From: Anisakis pegreffii
Taxonomy: Eukaryota; Nematoda; Chromadorea; Rhabditida; Anisakidae
Length of the DNA stretch: 64,000 nt
Assembly (NCBI GenBank): GCA_035041965.1
Contig: JAPYMA010000230.1
Location: 62,001-126,000 of the forward strand
Reading direction: 5' to 3'
The notes beneath the pieces were generated by a model, which was not told where the DNA came from, ran no database searches, and saw nothing but the letters and a program-made list of their open reading frames with translations. Each line of letters opens with the position of its first letter. Positions within the stretch are counted from its first letter, which is position 1. The position numbers and the translations under genes were made by a program. Below are positions 41,151-51,282 of the stretch, piece by piece.

Positions 41151-42329
41151 TGAGGCTTGATTTTTCGCCTAGTTCACTTGCATGTGAATGAGTATTTATA
41201 TTCTTGCGCATGCTCACTCAAAGTTTGAGCTGGATCCGGTCATTGCTGTCGAGACCATACCAACTCAAGCTTGGCCGTTCCAATGACAATTCCCACGGAA
41301 TAACAGCAAAACAACTGTCATTTGTGCTTTCGCTATAAACTGCTTTGAGATTTATCTCCTTAACTCCTGCAATCGTGGGCTTATGAATCTTACTTGAAAA
41401 TGCGCTTATTTCAAATTTGCACGTGATTAGTGACTTTTGTTTCTGGTGTCAAAGTTTCAACTTCTCCCATGCCAACGTTATGAATCGAAAAGGAAAAAAC
41501 AGCTGATCCGATTCACTGGAACCCCACATGGAACGCGGAATTTAACTTAATTAGTTCCAAATTTTCCGTAAAGATACACGAGAATATTCCAGGGTACGTT
41601 GTAAGAAAATTGCAGATAATTTTGAGCTCACCAACATATTTGAATTTTTCGCGAACTGCATTAACGAATTTCACTGGGCACAGAATGTGTCTTTCTGCTG
41701 ATTTTTAGTATACTGTTCTGTACCTCTTCAATTCAGTGTAATACCCCAGGTGATCTCTTGAAAACTTTTCTGTGCTTGGCTGAACTGCATTATACGCTTT
41801 TCATTTCGCCACAATTTTTTTAGTTTATTCCGGCGCTGTACAGTACACAAACAATTGATAAATACTTTCTGGTACGGTGACATCAATCCTTCCTATCCTT
41901 CTCTCGAACATTTAGGTGAAACTTTTGAGGGAAGAACGAAGGAAATTTAACGTTCTTCTTAACGATTAGTCTTCGTTACCGTCCGTACGCACCATATTTG
42001 TTTGGATTCCGTGAGGAGCGGCCAAAAGTAGTGCTTAGTTTAGATCCGATAGTGCTCAAACGTAGTTAAGAATTATAAAATTCTAGAAGTCTTCTTTCAA
42101 TCGATATGTACGCACATTGAGAGGTAGGCAAAAACTGTTTCAGTGTGAAATTTGACACTCACTCCTATCGATGCGGACGGAATGTGTAATACCGGTCATA
42201 TTTTCATCAAATTGAGTGAATACAGTACTCTAACCAGTCGGCCACATCCAATCAATGCAGTTCTCTGAGTAAATTGATATAAATCATCAGCGTCAAAACT
42301 GAAAAAACTAAGTGAGCACTCATTCTAAC
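41151..42329. other. Gap without a called gene
   Basis: No supported exon, RNA gene or repeat was seen. Composition is ordinary for the window. Confidence 0.4.
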
Positions 42330-42599
42330 ATGCAGCCTTATCGATATCAGACAAGGCATCCTCATCAGTCAATCAGATATAACCTACAGAAAGGCGTGAA
42401 CGTTGAACCGCTATCACCGAGAGAGCATCAGGCAGCAATCGCATTCCAAAACAACAGTTTTCCGCGAATTTTATCAATTGCCGTAAAATGTCGTCGGCGA
42501 GAATCACAGAAAATTCAATGGGACGGAATTATACAACACTTCGGAAATATTTCACGCAAACACGTCATCAAAATGCAGCGATCTGCTTCAGCGACTTGA
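42330..42599 (+). CDS. Hypothetical basic protein or first exon
   Basis: An ATG at 42330 opens a 90-codon frame of normal-looking composition, beginning MQPYRYQTRHPHQSIRYNL and including EPLSPREHQAAIAFQNN. A GTAAAA donor after 42482 could end it as a first exon; otherwise it runs to the stop at 42599. There is no leader, membrane segment or known motif. Coding status is uncertain. Confidence 0.35.
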   Translation: MQPYRYQTRHPHQSIRYNLQKGVNVEPLSPREHQAAIAFQNNSFPRILSIAVKCRRRESQKIQWDGIIQHFGNISRKHVIKMQRSASAT

Positions 42600-43416
42600 C
42601 TTGTGCAACTCTCTGACGTGATACCCTATCACTGTAATTCTTGTGAACGGATAGTGTCCTGACTGAAGTCACGAAAAATTTGGTTATTATTTTTTGTTCA
42701 GTAATTGTCAAGGACTTTGGCATGGAAAAAATGCCTTCATCCTCCAGAAAAAGAAAACTTTCAAATTGGTTTCCAAACATGATATTAATGACTTTTTGTT
42801 GAAGTGAGGTATTCTTCAGGCAAAAACGTTCAGTCGTGTAACACGGCTAGGATGTGACTGTTGTTTAGGCTAGTGATCATTCCGATAATGTGTTCTTTGG
42901 TTCGCAACATTCATTTTACAATCGATTGATCAAAGGAAATCTGGATGCTGCTGTGAAAGTCATTCAGCACATACCATATAACAGCAATAAGTTGATGTGC
43001 AAATAATGCTCTTGCTGAAACAACCTATCGTTGTTAAAGAAAATAAAGAAATAAACAATAACAATGAGAAAAAGAACAGGACAGGTTAATTGAATGATAA
43101 TTTTCATACATCGTATTCCTCCTCATTGTAGAATGACTTTTGCGTGTCAACAAATGATTCATGATAGTTATTCAGCTAGGTTGCAGTGAATGTTGGAGAT
43201 TATTTTGTGAATCTATTCTGTAACAGATGAGAAAAATATCGATTTTCGATGTAAAGGTGTTTGCAAGGTATTGAAATCCTTGTTTATTGCTTTTCACAAT
43301 GGGAATGATGAACAAAATATGATATCTCACACAGAACTTGAAGGCTCGTTGTAAAAAATTGGTTTTATTCTAGAACAATAACACAATCATTGGAGCATAT
43401 CGATGGAATTTTTTCG
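42600..43416. other. Gap without a called gene
   Basis: A minus-strand frame at 42568-42780 overlaps the hypothetical plus-strand frame and lacks splice support. Nothing else is seen. Confidence 0.35.
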
Positions 43417-44740
43417 TTATCCTCCGATACAACAATTGCACACTCCATTACGTACACGTGCACGAACCTGAAATATTGCTCATTCATTTTGTGCTTTTGA
43501 AACGTCGTGACATAATCCAAGAATGACAGTAAAATAGCATCAACTCCCCACAGCTGCTCAAGAAGAGCGCTTAACAACTTGTATTAATCGAATAACTGAA
43601 CTACTTACTGAATATTTGCACTGTCTTGTTACAGATACCCAACGTTGACAGCAACGACTACAAATTGAGAAGTCACCAGAGATGCGATTGCAGTGGACAT
43701 ATGACCGTCTTGATCCATGCAATACCGGATAACCAGCATTGCTCGTGCAATCTACAAGAAGTGGTAAATAGGTTGCATGAGTGAGCATTTGATGGATATA
43801 CTGTCAACAGGAAACATTTCGACGTAAAAATGAATAGATCACTTTCAGCACTTCAATATGTTGATAAAGCACGGATTTTTGGCTGGGTCGTTCCTGTTCT
43901 ACACAAATTCTTTTCTAGTGCAAAATTTTCAATTCTTTCTCAAATGGAGTTGAGCGTTCATTAAAATTTTTAAATGGTACTTACATTCTTCTTTAGGGCA
44001 AGATCTCACTGGGATGGGCGGTAAAGGCAGCATTGGTTGATAGGGTCGTGGAGGTGGAAGTAACGGCTGGCGTGGTGGTGCCGGAGGGATGGGATCTGGT
44101 GGAAGTGGCCGATAGGGTGGTAGTGGTGGAGGGGGTGGTGGAGGTGGGGGAAGAGGTGGTGGATAGGGTGGTAGCGGTGGAATTGGGAGTGGACCGGGAG
44201 GTGGTGGGTTAGGTAGTAGTGGTGGAAGTGGAGGAGGAGGTGGTGGATAAGGTGGTAGTGGTGGGATTAGGGGTGGACCGGGAGGTGGTGGGTTAGGTAG
44301 TAGTGGTGGAGGGGGTGGTGGAGGTGGGGGAAGAGGTGGTAGATAGGGTGGTACCGGTGGGATTGGGGGTGGACCGGGAGGTGGTGAGTTAGGTGGTAGT
44401 GGTGGAAGTGGAGGAGGAGGTGGTGGGTAGGGTGGTAGTGGTGAGGGTGGGAGCGGGGGTAGATGGGGAGGTGGTGAGTAAGGTGGTGGCGGCGGGGGTG
44501 GGGGCGGACGAGGTGAAAGTGGTGGTGAGAACGGAGGATAGGGGGTAGCAGATCGGCTGGTGGAAGAGGTGGGAAGGGGTGTGGAAACGGGTAATGGGTT
44601 GGATAGGGTTGAATGGGACAATGTGGGCATGCAGTTGGTGGTCGCGGGTCAGGTTCAGGTAACAAGAGGGAAAGCTGATCAGGACGTGACTGCGCCAAGC
44701 AGCACACGACCAGAAGTACAATCAGCACAAGATGTTTCAT
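43417..44740 (-). CDS. CC-cluster secreted protein 2 with large polyproline repeat, frame broken once
   Basis: The signal peptide (MKHLVLIVLLVVCCLAQS) at 44740 leads into a long Pro-rich exon that ends with SCPKEE and a T|GTAAGT donor after 43985. Exon 43751-43609 carries the Cys core (CNRISGDFSICSRCC), and exon 43467-43417 ends the protein with GVCNCCIGG. The phases (1, then 0) match the rest of the cluster. The Pro-rich exon holds about three copies of a 26-36 residue unit (LPNPPPPGPPLIPPLPPYPP type). The leader frame and the polyproline frame differ by one base. The switch falls at a G5/C5 run at 44541-44545, so either a base is missing from the sequence or the gene is broken. Read without the extra base, the frame ends at about 44264 as a His/Pro-rich chain with no Cys domain. 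Confidence 0.65.
44050..44520. repeat. GGT/GGA-rich tandem repeat encoding polyproline
   Basis: The plus strand is a run of GGTGG/GGAGG words with a higher-order unit of roughly 80-110 bases, marked by GGGTGGACCGGGAGGTGGTG at about 44270, 44369 and (variant) 44190. All three minus frames stay largely open across it, reading Pro, His or Thr/Ser, which makes frame assignment from openness alone unreliable. Confidence 0.8.
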
Positions 44741-45186
44741 TATTTCGAATAAATTGAAGAATCGTTTCCGTTGAATATATCTGGATGAATTGTTTTGACT
44801 GCATTCAATTCAATCATTGTTTTGACTTTCCACTTCACGAACATTAGTTTCTTGATTTCATAATGTTTCCGTTCAATCAGCCTTAAACTAAGGCGCCCAT
44901 GATCAATGAGAAAATCGAATAAACTTCGGAATGAATTGTCTCTTATGAATTCAGGATAACATTAGTGAAGAACAAAAACTTTCTGGCAGAAATTTTTGGT
45001 TCCCATTTTCAAAAATCTTGGAAGCCTGAAGAAAATTGTTATTTTGGCTTAATCCTTGACCCATGAGCACGTTGCATTTTCAGACAACAATAAGCATCTA
45101 GGACTTATCCAGAGTTATAGTATCCGAGAACAGCTGTAATTTTATACTTCCATTGTTTTTAGAAGTGATACCATTCGATAGGTTAT

Positions 45187-45441
45187 ATGAACTATTTTGC
45201 CTTTCTGTGCCAGATGAGTCGAGAGTTCAGAATGATCGGAGCTGTTCGACTAGAGAGATGTTATTTCGTTAGCGTCAAGGAAAACGGTTCTGTGAAACAT
45301 GTTTCTTACAGCTTCGAACCTGATTCGGAATTTGTTCCTAGATCAGAATTTCGGGAAATGGATGAGAGATTTTGTGTTTTAATGAAGGAAGTAGTCAAGG
45401 ACCACCAACTTTCGGGGGCCCAGAATTTCGGTGATTCCTGA
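45187..45441 (+). CDS. Hypothetical open frame running into a repeat
   Basis: An 84-codon frame from ATG reads like protein (RLERCYFVSVKENGSVKHV, then EFREMDERFCVLMKEVV). Its last 12 or so codons lie inside the dispersed repeat at 45401-45530. It may be an exon fragment captured beside the repeat, or part of an unknown element. No motif is recognised. Confidence 0.3.
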   Translation: MNYFAFLCQMSREFRMIGAVRLERCYFVSVKENGSVKHVSYSFEPDSEFVPRSEFREMDERFCVLMKEVVKDHQLSGAQNFGDS

Positions 45442-45530
45442 AAGTCAGCCCCGTCCGGTTTCAGTCGGTGTCACCGAAATTTGCTGCTGACTTGCCAACA
45501 ACCGAACAACCTGCTTCTGTTTTTTTTTTT
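45401..45530 (+). repeat. Dispersed repeat, short copy
   Basis: It matches 49570-49710 in order: an ACCACC stretch, AATTTCGGTG, TTTCAGTCGGTGTCACCG, then TTGCCA and a CTGTTTCTGTT-like end. It sits just upstream of the first copy of the 1.5-kb duplication, and its counterpart sits at the same place before the second copy. The duplication may therefore include it. Confidence 0.65.
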
Positions 45531-46094
45531 GAATTGTGAAGAGGTCGCCATTGTGGATACAATAGAAATGACACAATCATTTTGATGCTGAGAGGTGAAG
45601 AGCCGAGCCGCTCACACTGGATATAAACCTTTCCCAATCTTGCATTAGCCCTTGTTCATTACTGAAAGGAAAATGAAAACTTGGTTCGGTGACATTGCAA
45701 TCTCGATTACGTTTTTAAATAATAATGTACAACAACTTGAAAACCCAACAATGTCACTTGCTGTCGGGTCGGATCACACATTCAATTCGTGTAATTTTTG
45801 GGTCTCTTTTGCACAGGTCATCTGCGGAAATAGCACTCTCTCGCTTTGGATCCTCAAATGCGATCTAACTAGCACGGCAATGAAATACATCAGCTGACAC
45901 CACTACACCCACATCAACATTACAGATTACCGAAAATAGTACTATTTTCACTCCAGGAGGAGAGTTTCTAAAATTCCATCCACACGAAAATGTGGCTGGT
46001 AAAGGTTCAAAATTGTCCGTGAATCCCCGCGGGAACCTCGTCCCCTCAGTTAGGGCGCAAACCGGCTGAGAAAAAAAGAAATGCTAGGAGTGAA

Positions 46095-46290
46095 CTGACG
46101 AGAGGGGGAGAGGTGATCGCAGGGAGTAATCCGTTTGGGGAGTACCCCAACCATAAAATCGGAAGTGAAACTGCCGATTCCCCATATACACCAAACACGT
46201 CTTTTGCAACAAAATTTTGCTCAAATGGCTATGCGAATATTAGTCCTTACAGACGTAATCCAGATCCGATGAGCTGCACGCTTATTTGAC
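46095..46290 (+). CDS. Open frame conserved in both duplicated copies
   Basis: About 64 codons ending at TGA (46288-46290) read protein-like (ELTRGGEVIAGSNPFGEYPN and, near the end, SPYRRNPDPMSCTLI). The copy B counterpart (50080-50283) differs in this stretch by one change that I could see, ATC to ATT, which is synonymous. Copy B has an ATG at the start; in copy A the matching codon is not ATG. A minus-strand frame across the same bases is open in copy B but broken in copy A by one base in an A run, so the plus frame is the better candidate. Function unknown. Confidence 0.3.
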
Positions 46291-46342
46291 GTATAATTAA
46301 GTGTGGAAAATAATGGGCAATCTGTCATGAGCTCTGAACCCG

Positions 46343-46782
46343 ATGTGGATGACGGATGTTCAGTTTATATTCGCGATAGTTCAGCAGTTTGTTTTATGCA
46401 TCAGTGGTGCGCAGATTACAGTGCTGACGAACATTGAAGCGATTAAGAATGGATTTTATTCACGTGATAAATATTGTCGCTATATCAGTAAGTACTCTAT
46501 CAAACATTGGTGCTGCATCAAAAAATAGTCAACTTATGGACACGTAGTACAGCACAGGCATCTGTTGTTTACAATGAAACCAGCCGAAGCTTCCTGAAAT
46601 CAGACAAACCATATACGCTCACAATGAACTGGATCCGAAAACGTCTTTCAGACATTTGGAACATTTTATTATCAAATAGAACCGCAGCTTTAGAACAAAA
46701 TCACAGTTTGATTAATTCACCAATATTCAATTGTTCATCCGAAAAATTCTTTCCACAAGGTTCAAACTCGACTGCGTGTTAA
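46343..46782 (+). CDS. Secreted glycosylation-rich protein, unknown family
   Basis: Two exons (46343-46487 and 46553-46782) joined by a phase-1 GTAAGT..CAG intron of 65 bases give 124 aa. The first 24 residues look like a signal peptide (FIFAIVQQFVLCISGAQ). The mature chain contains LTNIEAIKNGFYSRDKYC, LTMNWIRKRLSDIWNILL and several N-glycosylation sequons (NET, NRT, NCS, NST). It ends in Cys. No domain is recognised. The gene converges on the CC-cluster gene at 46831-47293, with only 48 bases between the two stop codons. A degraded copy is at 50337-50693. Confidence 0.55.
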
Positions 46783-46830
46783 CTCATTCGTCCTCTTCAC
46801 GGTCTTCTAATTTAAATTCCCAACGACACA

Positions 46831-47293
46831 TCAAGCATCTTTATGCCATCCCTTCTCGCCCGTAATGCTCATACTTTTCCCTGAATTCTGATATGCGGAA
46901 TGATGAAGGCAGTTTTCAACTCACCGGACGCTTTCCAATTGAAATTGCGTACGCTTTACAGCATTCCGGACAGTCTGCTCGAGAAACGCGGTTGCATGTC
47001 ACTGTTCTCGATTGGAATCCGTCTAGGAAAGTGAATACTGCTCGTGCGTTGCAATCTTTAAAATATTAGGTTAACTTCTTAACATTTTTGAATCTTCCAC
47101 TGACTTCACAGTTGCATCAGGGACAAACAAAGACTGTTAAACAACACATCCCAGTATGCAAGTAATCATAAAACTTACTCACGCAACCACGAGTTGGACT
47201 CACAATTGGCTGTGGCTGCACCACCGAGGGTAGTGGTCGTCGTTGTGCACATGCAATAGCCATCAAGCAGAACAAAGTAAAGAGAGACTTCAT
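46831..47293 (-). CDS. CC-cluster secreted Cys-rich protein 3 (copy A)
   Basis: Exons 47293-47179, 47022-46925 and 46887-46831 join in phase to 89 aa. A leader (MKSLFTLFCLMAIACAQ) is followed by a Pro/Gln/Val-rich spacer (PSVVQPQPIVSPT) and RGCV. Exon 2 has the core CNRVSRADCPECCKAYA and GKRP before a GTGAGT donor. The last exon has no Cys, whereas members 1 and 2 have a C-x-C there, so a different last exon may be used. The first donor is A|GTAAGT inside GCGTGAGTAAG, which fits the phase of exon 2; the overlapping C|GTGAGT does not. Confidence 0.65.
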
Positions 47294-47300
47294 ATTCCAA

Positions 47301-49434
47301 CGAACTGACGATACCGTTCAGAAACGTGAATGTTTTGCTTGGTTCCGAAGGTGATACAGTCTGAAATTTTTTCAGTCTTCCTCATCACTACCGTAACTTC
47401 CATGAAGAGGGTTAATCGAAACATAGCGCTTTCCGGTAATGTATGTTATTGATGACGTTTGACCGACGTTTGTTCGAAAAAAATCCAAAAATTTTAGATG
47501 GGAATTATGACATTCGGATTCCGACCGAACAGTTTTGAAGTTCGGTCGGAATTTCGAATGTCCAAATGCCGAAATGTTAATTCGACCGGATTCCGACAGA
47601 ACTGAAATTTCGTTCTAATGCCACCTCTAATACGTGTCGGTTTAATGAGCAGAATTGTACGATAAACCCAATTTGGTCGTGCTGACTTATGAGAAGGCGG
47701 TCAGCAGGACACGCCTGCGCTGTATTTGAGACGGGGGTGAACGATGACTGATGAACACTTTGTGTGCAGAAAATTTTTGTTGTCCATTATAAACAAACAG
47801 GACGGTAATGCAACAAAGAAAATGGATGAATGCAATTCCGATGAGATCTTACAGGCTAACGCAATACCTACCTGAAGTTGCGACGATCAGAAATGGTATT
47901 TTTGTTCCGCTTAAAATAGTCCACTAGTTGCGCAACTGACGGAAAAACGGCCAGAACTCATAGCTCAAAATGCCGCTAATCAGAGAACACAGCGGTTGTT
48001 TTCATTATAAAGTTAGTCATCAGCAAAAGTAGTTCACTAATCACTACTTTGAAGTTATTCCGATGTCATGTAACTTCTCAGTTAAAGTCTCATAAATTAG
48101 AGTGATCAGACTGAATTCTAGTGGTGTACTTATGATAAGTATTTGAAGTGTGAGTGAATATTCAACGTCGTCTCGTTAGGTACGAGCAAGGTAAGTTCTA
48201 ATTTAGCAGTTGTCAGTGCTGTTGCGTAAATATGTATTTTGAATATCTTGATCCTAGAGACAAACGGTACGCTCTTGTACACGAAAAGGAGTGAGTTAGC
48301 AGAAGATTGAAAGAAAGTAGCTCTCTAAAACGCCAACGAAAGGAAATAGTGCAAGTCATCACCACTTTAAGCCGCTAAGAAATTACGGCAGCGGAAGATA
48401 TTGCTGCAAACATTCGCTCCATGATAGAAGTAGTGAGTTATCGCGCTACCGGAATAACGAATTGCACGCTACTGCTCACCATTGGTTTTTCTTAAATCCC
48501 AATGTTGTGCCCATTAATCAATATTTAATGTCAGCTGATTGACTAGGAGATACTGTTGTAACGATTCCATAAGCATTCCGAAGTCAGTTGATCACGGCCA
48601 GTTGATCCTTCAGTCTTCATTATTTCAACGATTAGAGTACCATTATTTGATGAAAAAAGTGGTACCTCTGTACCTCTTTATCTTAGCAGTTGTTGAAGAG
48701 TTGACGTGAACACTGGGCTTACTCAAGAAATTTCTTAGCGGCATTTTTTAAATCTAATTCATTTCCAATCTCCAGTTCATGTTGTCAATAACGAAAAACT
48801 GCGGACAATGTTTTGTAGAATAGCTGAAACTTGGATTCATACGATCTCTTCACAAAGAAACACAGCCGTTTTGTTTTTTTTTTCTCATTTTGGTTTTCTC
48901 ATTTTGGCCGTGAAACTGTCGAGATTTTCTGACCATTCGAGCAAGATTCACTCTGATAAAACAAATGGATGCTTGCCGTACTCTCAAAATCTCTGAGATA
49001 CATTTCGCAGTAGGAAATCTGTTCAAGTTTCACTGGCGAACCAATCACAGAAAGGCATGATGGATTTGTATATTCATACAGCACCCCTAAGATGATTGCC
49101 AGGTCGGGAAAACATCAGCAATTGAAGAACGACCCTATTTGCCAGACGTAGAGGAGGCCTTTCGTACACTTTTCCATCATCTTTCCCCAAGTGCAATTAT
49201 CAGAGAGAATAATCGGTGAAAAAAAAAACATTTTCACAGGGAGGACCACGTTGAGAATAAAAGTGGCTGGGAAGGACTGCGACCAAAAAGTCGGGAGGCA
49301 AACTAACTGGTTACAAACTCGGTGAGCAAACGTTTCGTGGAACGGCTCTCCACCGGAACCCCGTCCTCCGACAAACAGTAGGTGTGAACTAGTGTTTGTC
49401 AGGAACCGAAGAATTTTTGCGGTGAGCAAAAAAA
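47301..49434. other. Repeat-bearing gap between the duplicated blocks
   Basis: Holds an inverted repeat at 47509-47562 and, at about 49225-49410, a degenerate relative of the 45950-46090 part of the duplication (a TTTTCAC..GGAGGA..GTGGCTGGgAAGG order is kept). Open frames at 48808-49462 overlap on opposite strands and have no splice support. Confidence 0.45.
47509..47562. repeat. Inverted repeat with TCGG-rich arms
   Basis: The left arm (47509-47530, GACATTCGGATTCCGACCGA..) and the right arm (47540-47562) are complementary except near one position, with a 9-base loop. TCGG/CCGA words link it to the dispersed repeat elsewhere in the window. It is a likely mobile-element remnant. Confidence 0.7.
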
Positions 49435-49735
49435 TTTTTGCGAATGCCCTGTCAGGGGCCACCGATTTTTGGTGAACACCGACAGGCCAATTTTGAGCAT
49501 AAATCGGTTTTCAATCGGTGCTAATTGATGTTCAGTTTCTCGAGGCCGCTGACTGTACAGTCCCTTTCGGCTGTGGTCGAGAACCACCGATTTTCGAGGG
49601 CTCCTGAATTTCGGTGGTCCTTGAAAGTCGGCCTCGCTCGATTTCAGTCGGTGTCACCGGAATTTGTTGCTAGCTTGCCACCGACTGAGCAGTCTGTTTC
49701 TGTTATGCTCATTGGTCCCCAAAAATCGGTCTTTA
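49435..49735 (+). repeat. Dispersed repeat, longest copy
   Basis: Rich in ACCGA/TCGG words (GGCCACCGATTTTTGG, CAATTTTGAGCATAAATCGG, TTTCAGTCGGTGTCACCGG). It is related to 45401-45530 on the same strand and to 11926-12190 on the other. It ends about 40 bases before copy B of the duplication. No coding capacity is seen. Confidence 0.65.
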
Positions 49736-50336
49736 GATAATAAGTTGTCTTAATATGAAAACTCTAGAAGGTCAGTTGTTGTGGGGTCGGATCACATATT
49801 CAACTCGGGTGATTTTTGGTGCTCTTTTGCACAGGTCATCTGCGGAAATAGAATGCGATCTAACTAGCACGGCAATGAATTACATCAGCTGACACCACTA
49901 CACCCACATCAACATTACAGATCACCGAAAATAGTACTATTTTCACTCCAGGACGAGAGTTTCTGAAATTCCATCCACACGAAAATGTGGCTGGTAAAGG
50001 TTCAAAATTGTCCGTGAATTCCCGCGGGAACCTCGTCCCCTCAGTTAGGGCGCAAAGTGGCTGAGAAAAAAGAAATGCTATGAGTGAACTGACGAGAGGG
50101 GGAGAGGTGATCGCAGGGAGTAATCCGTTTGGGGAGTACCCCAACCATAAAATTGGAAGTGAAACTGCCGATTCCCCATATACACCAAACACGTCTTTTG
50201 CAACAAAATTTTGCTCAAATGGCTATGCGAATATTAGTCCTTACAGACGTAATCCAGATCCGATGAGCTGCACGCTTATTTGACGTATAATTAAGTGTGG
50301 AAAATAATGGGCAATCTGTCATGAGCTCTGAACCCG

Positions 50337-50693
50337 ATGTGGATGACGGATGTTCAGTTTATATTCGCGATAGTTCAGCAGTTTGTTTTATGCATCAGTG
50401 GTAAGCAGATTGCAGTGCTGACGAACATTGAAGCGATTAAGAATGGTTTTTATTAACATCATAAATGTCGCCGCTATGCATTGCTGCTTTGTCAAAAGTT
50501 AATCAGTTTAGTAACATTGAGTACAGCACAGACATCTGTTGTTGACAATGAAACCAGCCGAGGCTTCCTGAAATCAAACCAACCATATACGCTTACAATG
50601 AACTGGATCAAAAAACGTCTTTTAAACTTTAGAACTATCATTATAGGGAACCACAATCGGAGCACAAAACCACCAGTCTGCTTAATCTACTAA
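50337..50693 (+). pseudogene. Degraded copy of the 46343 secreted gene
   Basis: The leader is unchanged for 20 codons from the ATG, but a TAA interrupts the first exon at 50454-50456 and the GTAAGT donor is gone. The second exon region (from 50527) remains open and similar (LTMNWIKKRLLNF) but diverges at its end and stops at 50693, before the NCS/NST part. It is a probable pseudogene unless another first exon is used. Confidence 0.55.
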
Positions 50694-50806
50694 TATTCAT
50701 CAATTCCTCAGAAATATTCTTCCTGGGGGTTTAAGGTTCAAACTCGACTGCGTGTTAACTCATTCGTCCTCTTCACGGTCTTCTAATTTAAATTCCCAAC
50801 GACACA

Positions 50807-51275
50807 TCAAGCATCTTTATGCCATCCCTTCTCGCCCGTAATGCTCATACTTTTCCCTGAATTCTGATATGCGGAATGATGAAGGCAGCTTTCAACTCAC
50901 CGGACGCTTTCCAATTGAAATTGCGTACGCTTTACAGCATTCCGGACAGTCTGCTCGAGAAACGCGGTTGCATGTCACTGTTCTCGATCGGAATCCGCCT
51001 CGGAAACTGAACACTGCTCGTGCGTTGCAATCTTTAAAATATTAGGTTAACTTCTTAACATTTTTGAATCTTCCACTGACTTCACAGTTGCATCAGGGAC
51101 AAACAAAGACTATTAAACAACACATCCCAGTATGCAAGTAATCATAAAACTTACTCACGCAACCACGAGATGGAGTCAAAATTGACTGCTGCTGCACCAC
51201 CGAGGATTGTGGGCGTTGTGGGCGTTGTGCACATGCAATAGCCACAAAGCAAAATAAAGCAAAGAGAGAATTCAT
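50807..51275 (-). CDS. CC-cluster secreted Cys-rich protein 4 (copy B)
   Basis: Exons 51275-51155, 50998-50901 and 50863-50807 join in phase to 91 aa. The leader is MNSLFALFCFVAIACAQ. The spacer is Gln/Pro/Ser-rich (RPQRPQSSVVQQQSI), followed by SRGCV. Exon 2 encodes the same core as copy A (CNRVSRADCPECCKAYA). Leader and spacer differ from copy A by several residue changes, while the core is unchanged. A TATTTATTTA stretch lies about 30-45 bases before the ATG. Confidence 0.65.
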
Positions 51276-51282
51276 ATCGAGA

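Larger units (their letters stand above)
45755..47300. repeat. Segmental duplication, copy A
   Basis: This block is nearly identical to 49776-51282, at an offset of about 3.99 kb. Long stretches differ by only scattered bases; 46430-46740 versus 50430-50740 is the most diverged part. It carries a plus-strand open frame, a plus-strand secreted gene and a convergent minus-strand CC-cluster gene. Confidence 0.85.
49776..51282. repeat. Segmental duplication, copy B
   Basis: Partner of 45755-47300. It lacks a 20-30 base piece near its start (the CTCTCTCGCTTTGGATCC stretch of copy A). It keeps the CC-cluster gene intact, while the convergent plus-strand gene has a stop and a lost donor. Confidence 0.85.

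Noticed and set aside
44267..44740. His/Pro-rich and Thr-rich alternative frames of the polyproline repeat
   Set aside because: All frames stay open across the GGT/GGA repeat. Only the Pro frame connects to the Cys exons in phase.
49860..50192. 110-codon minus-strand frame in copy B of the duplication
   Set aside because: One base less in an A run of copy B keeps it open; copy A breaks it. The plus-strand frame over the same bases is intact in both.
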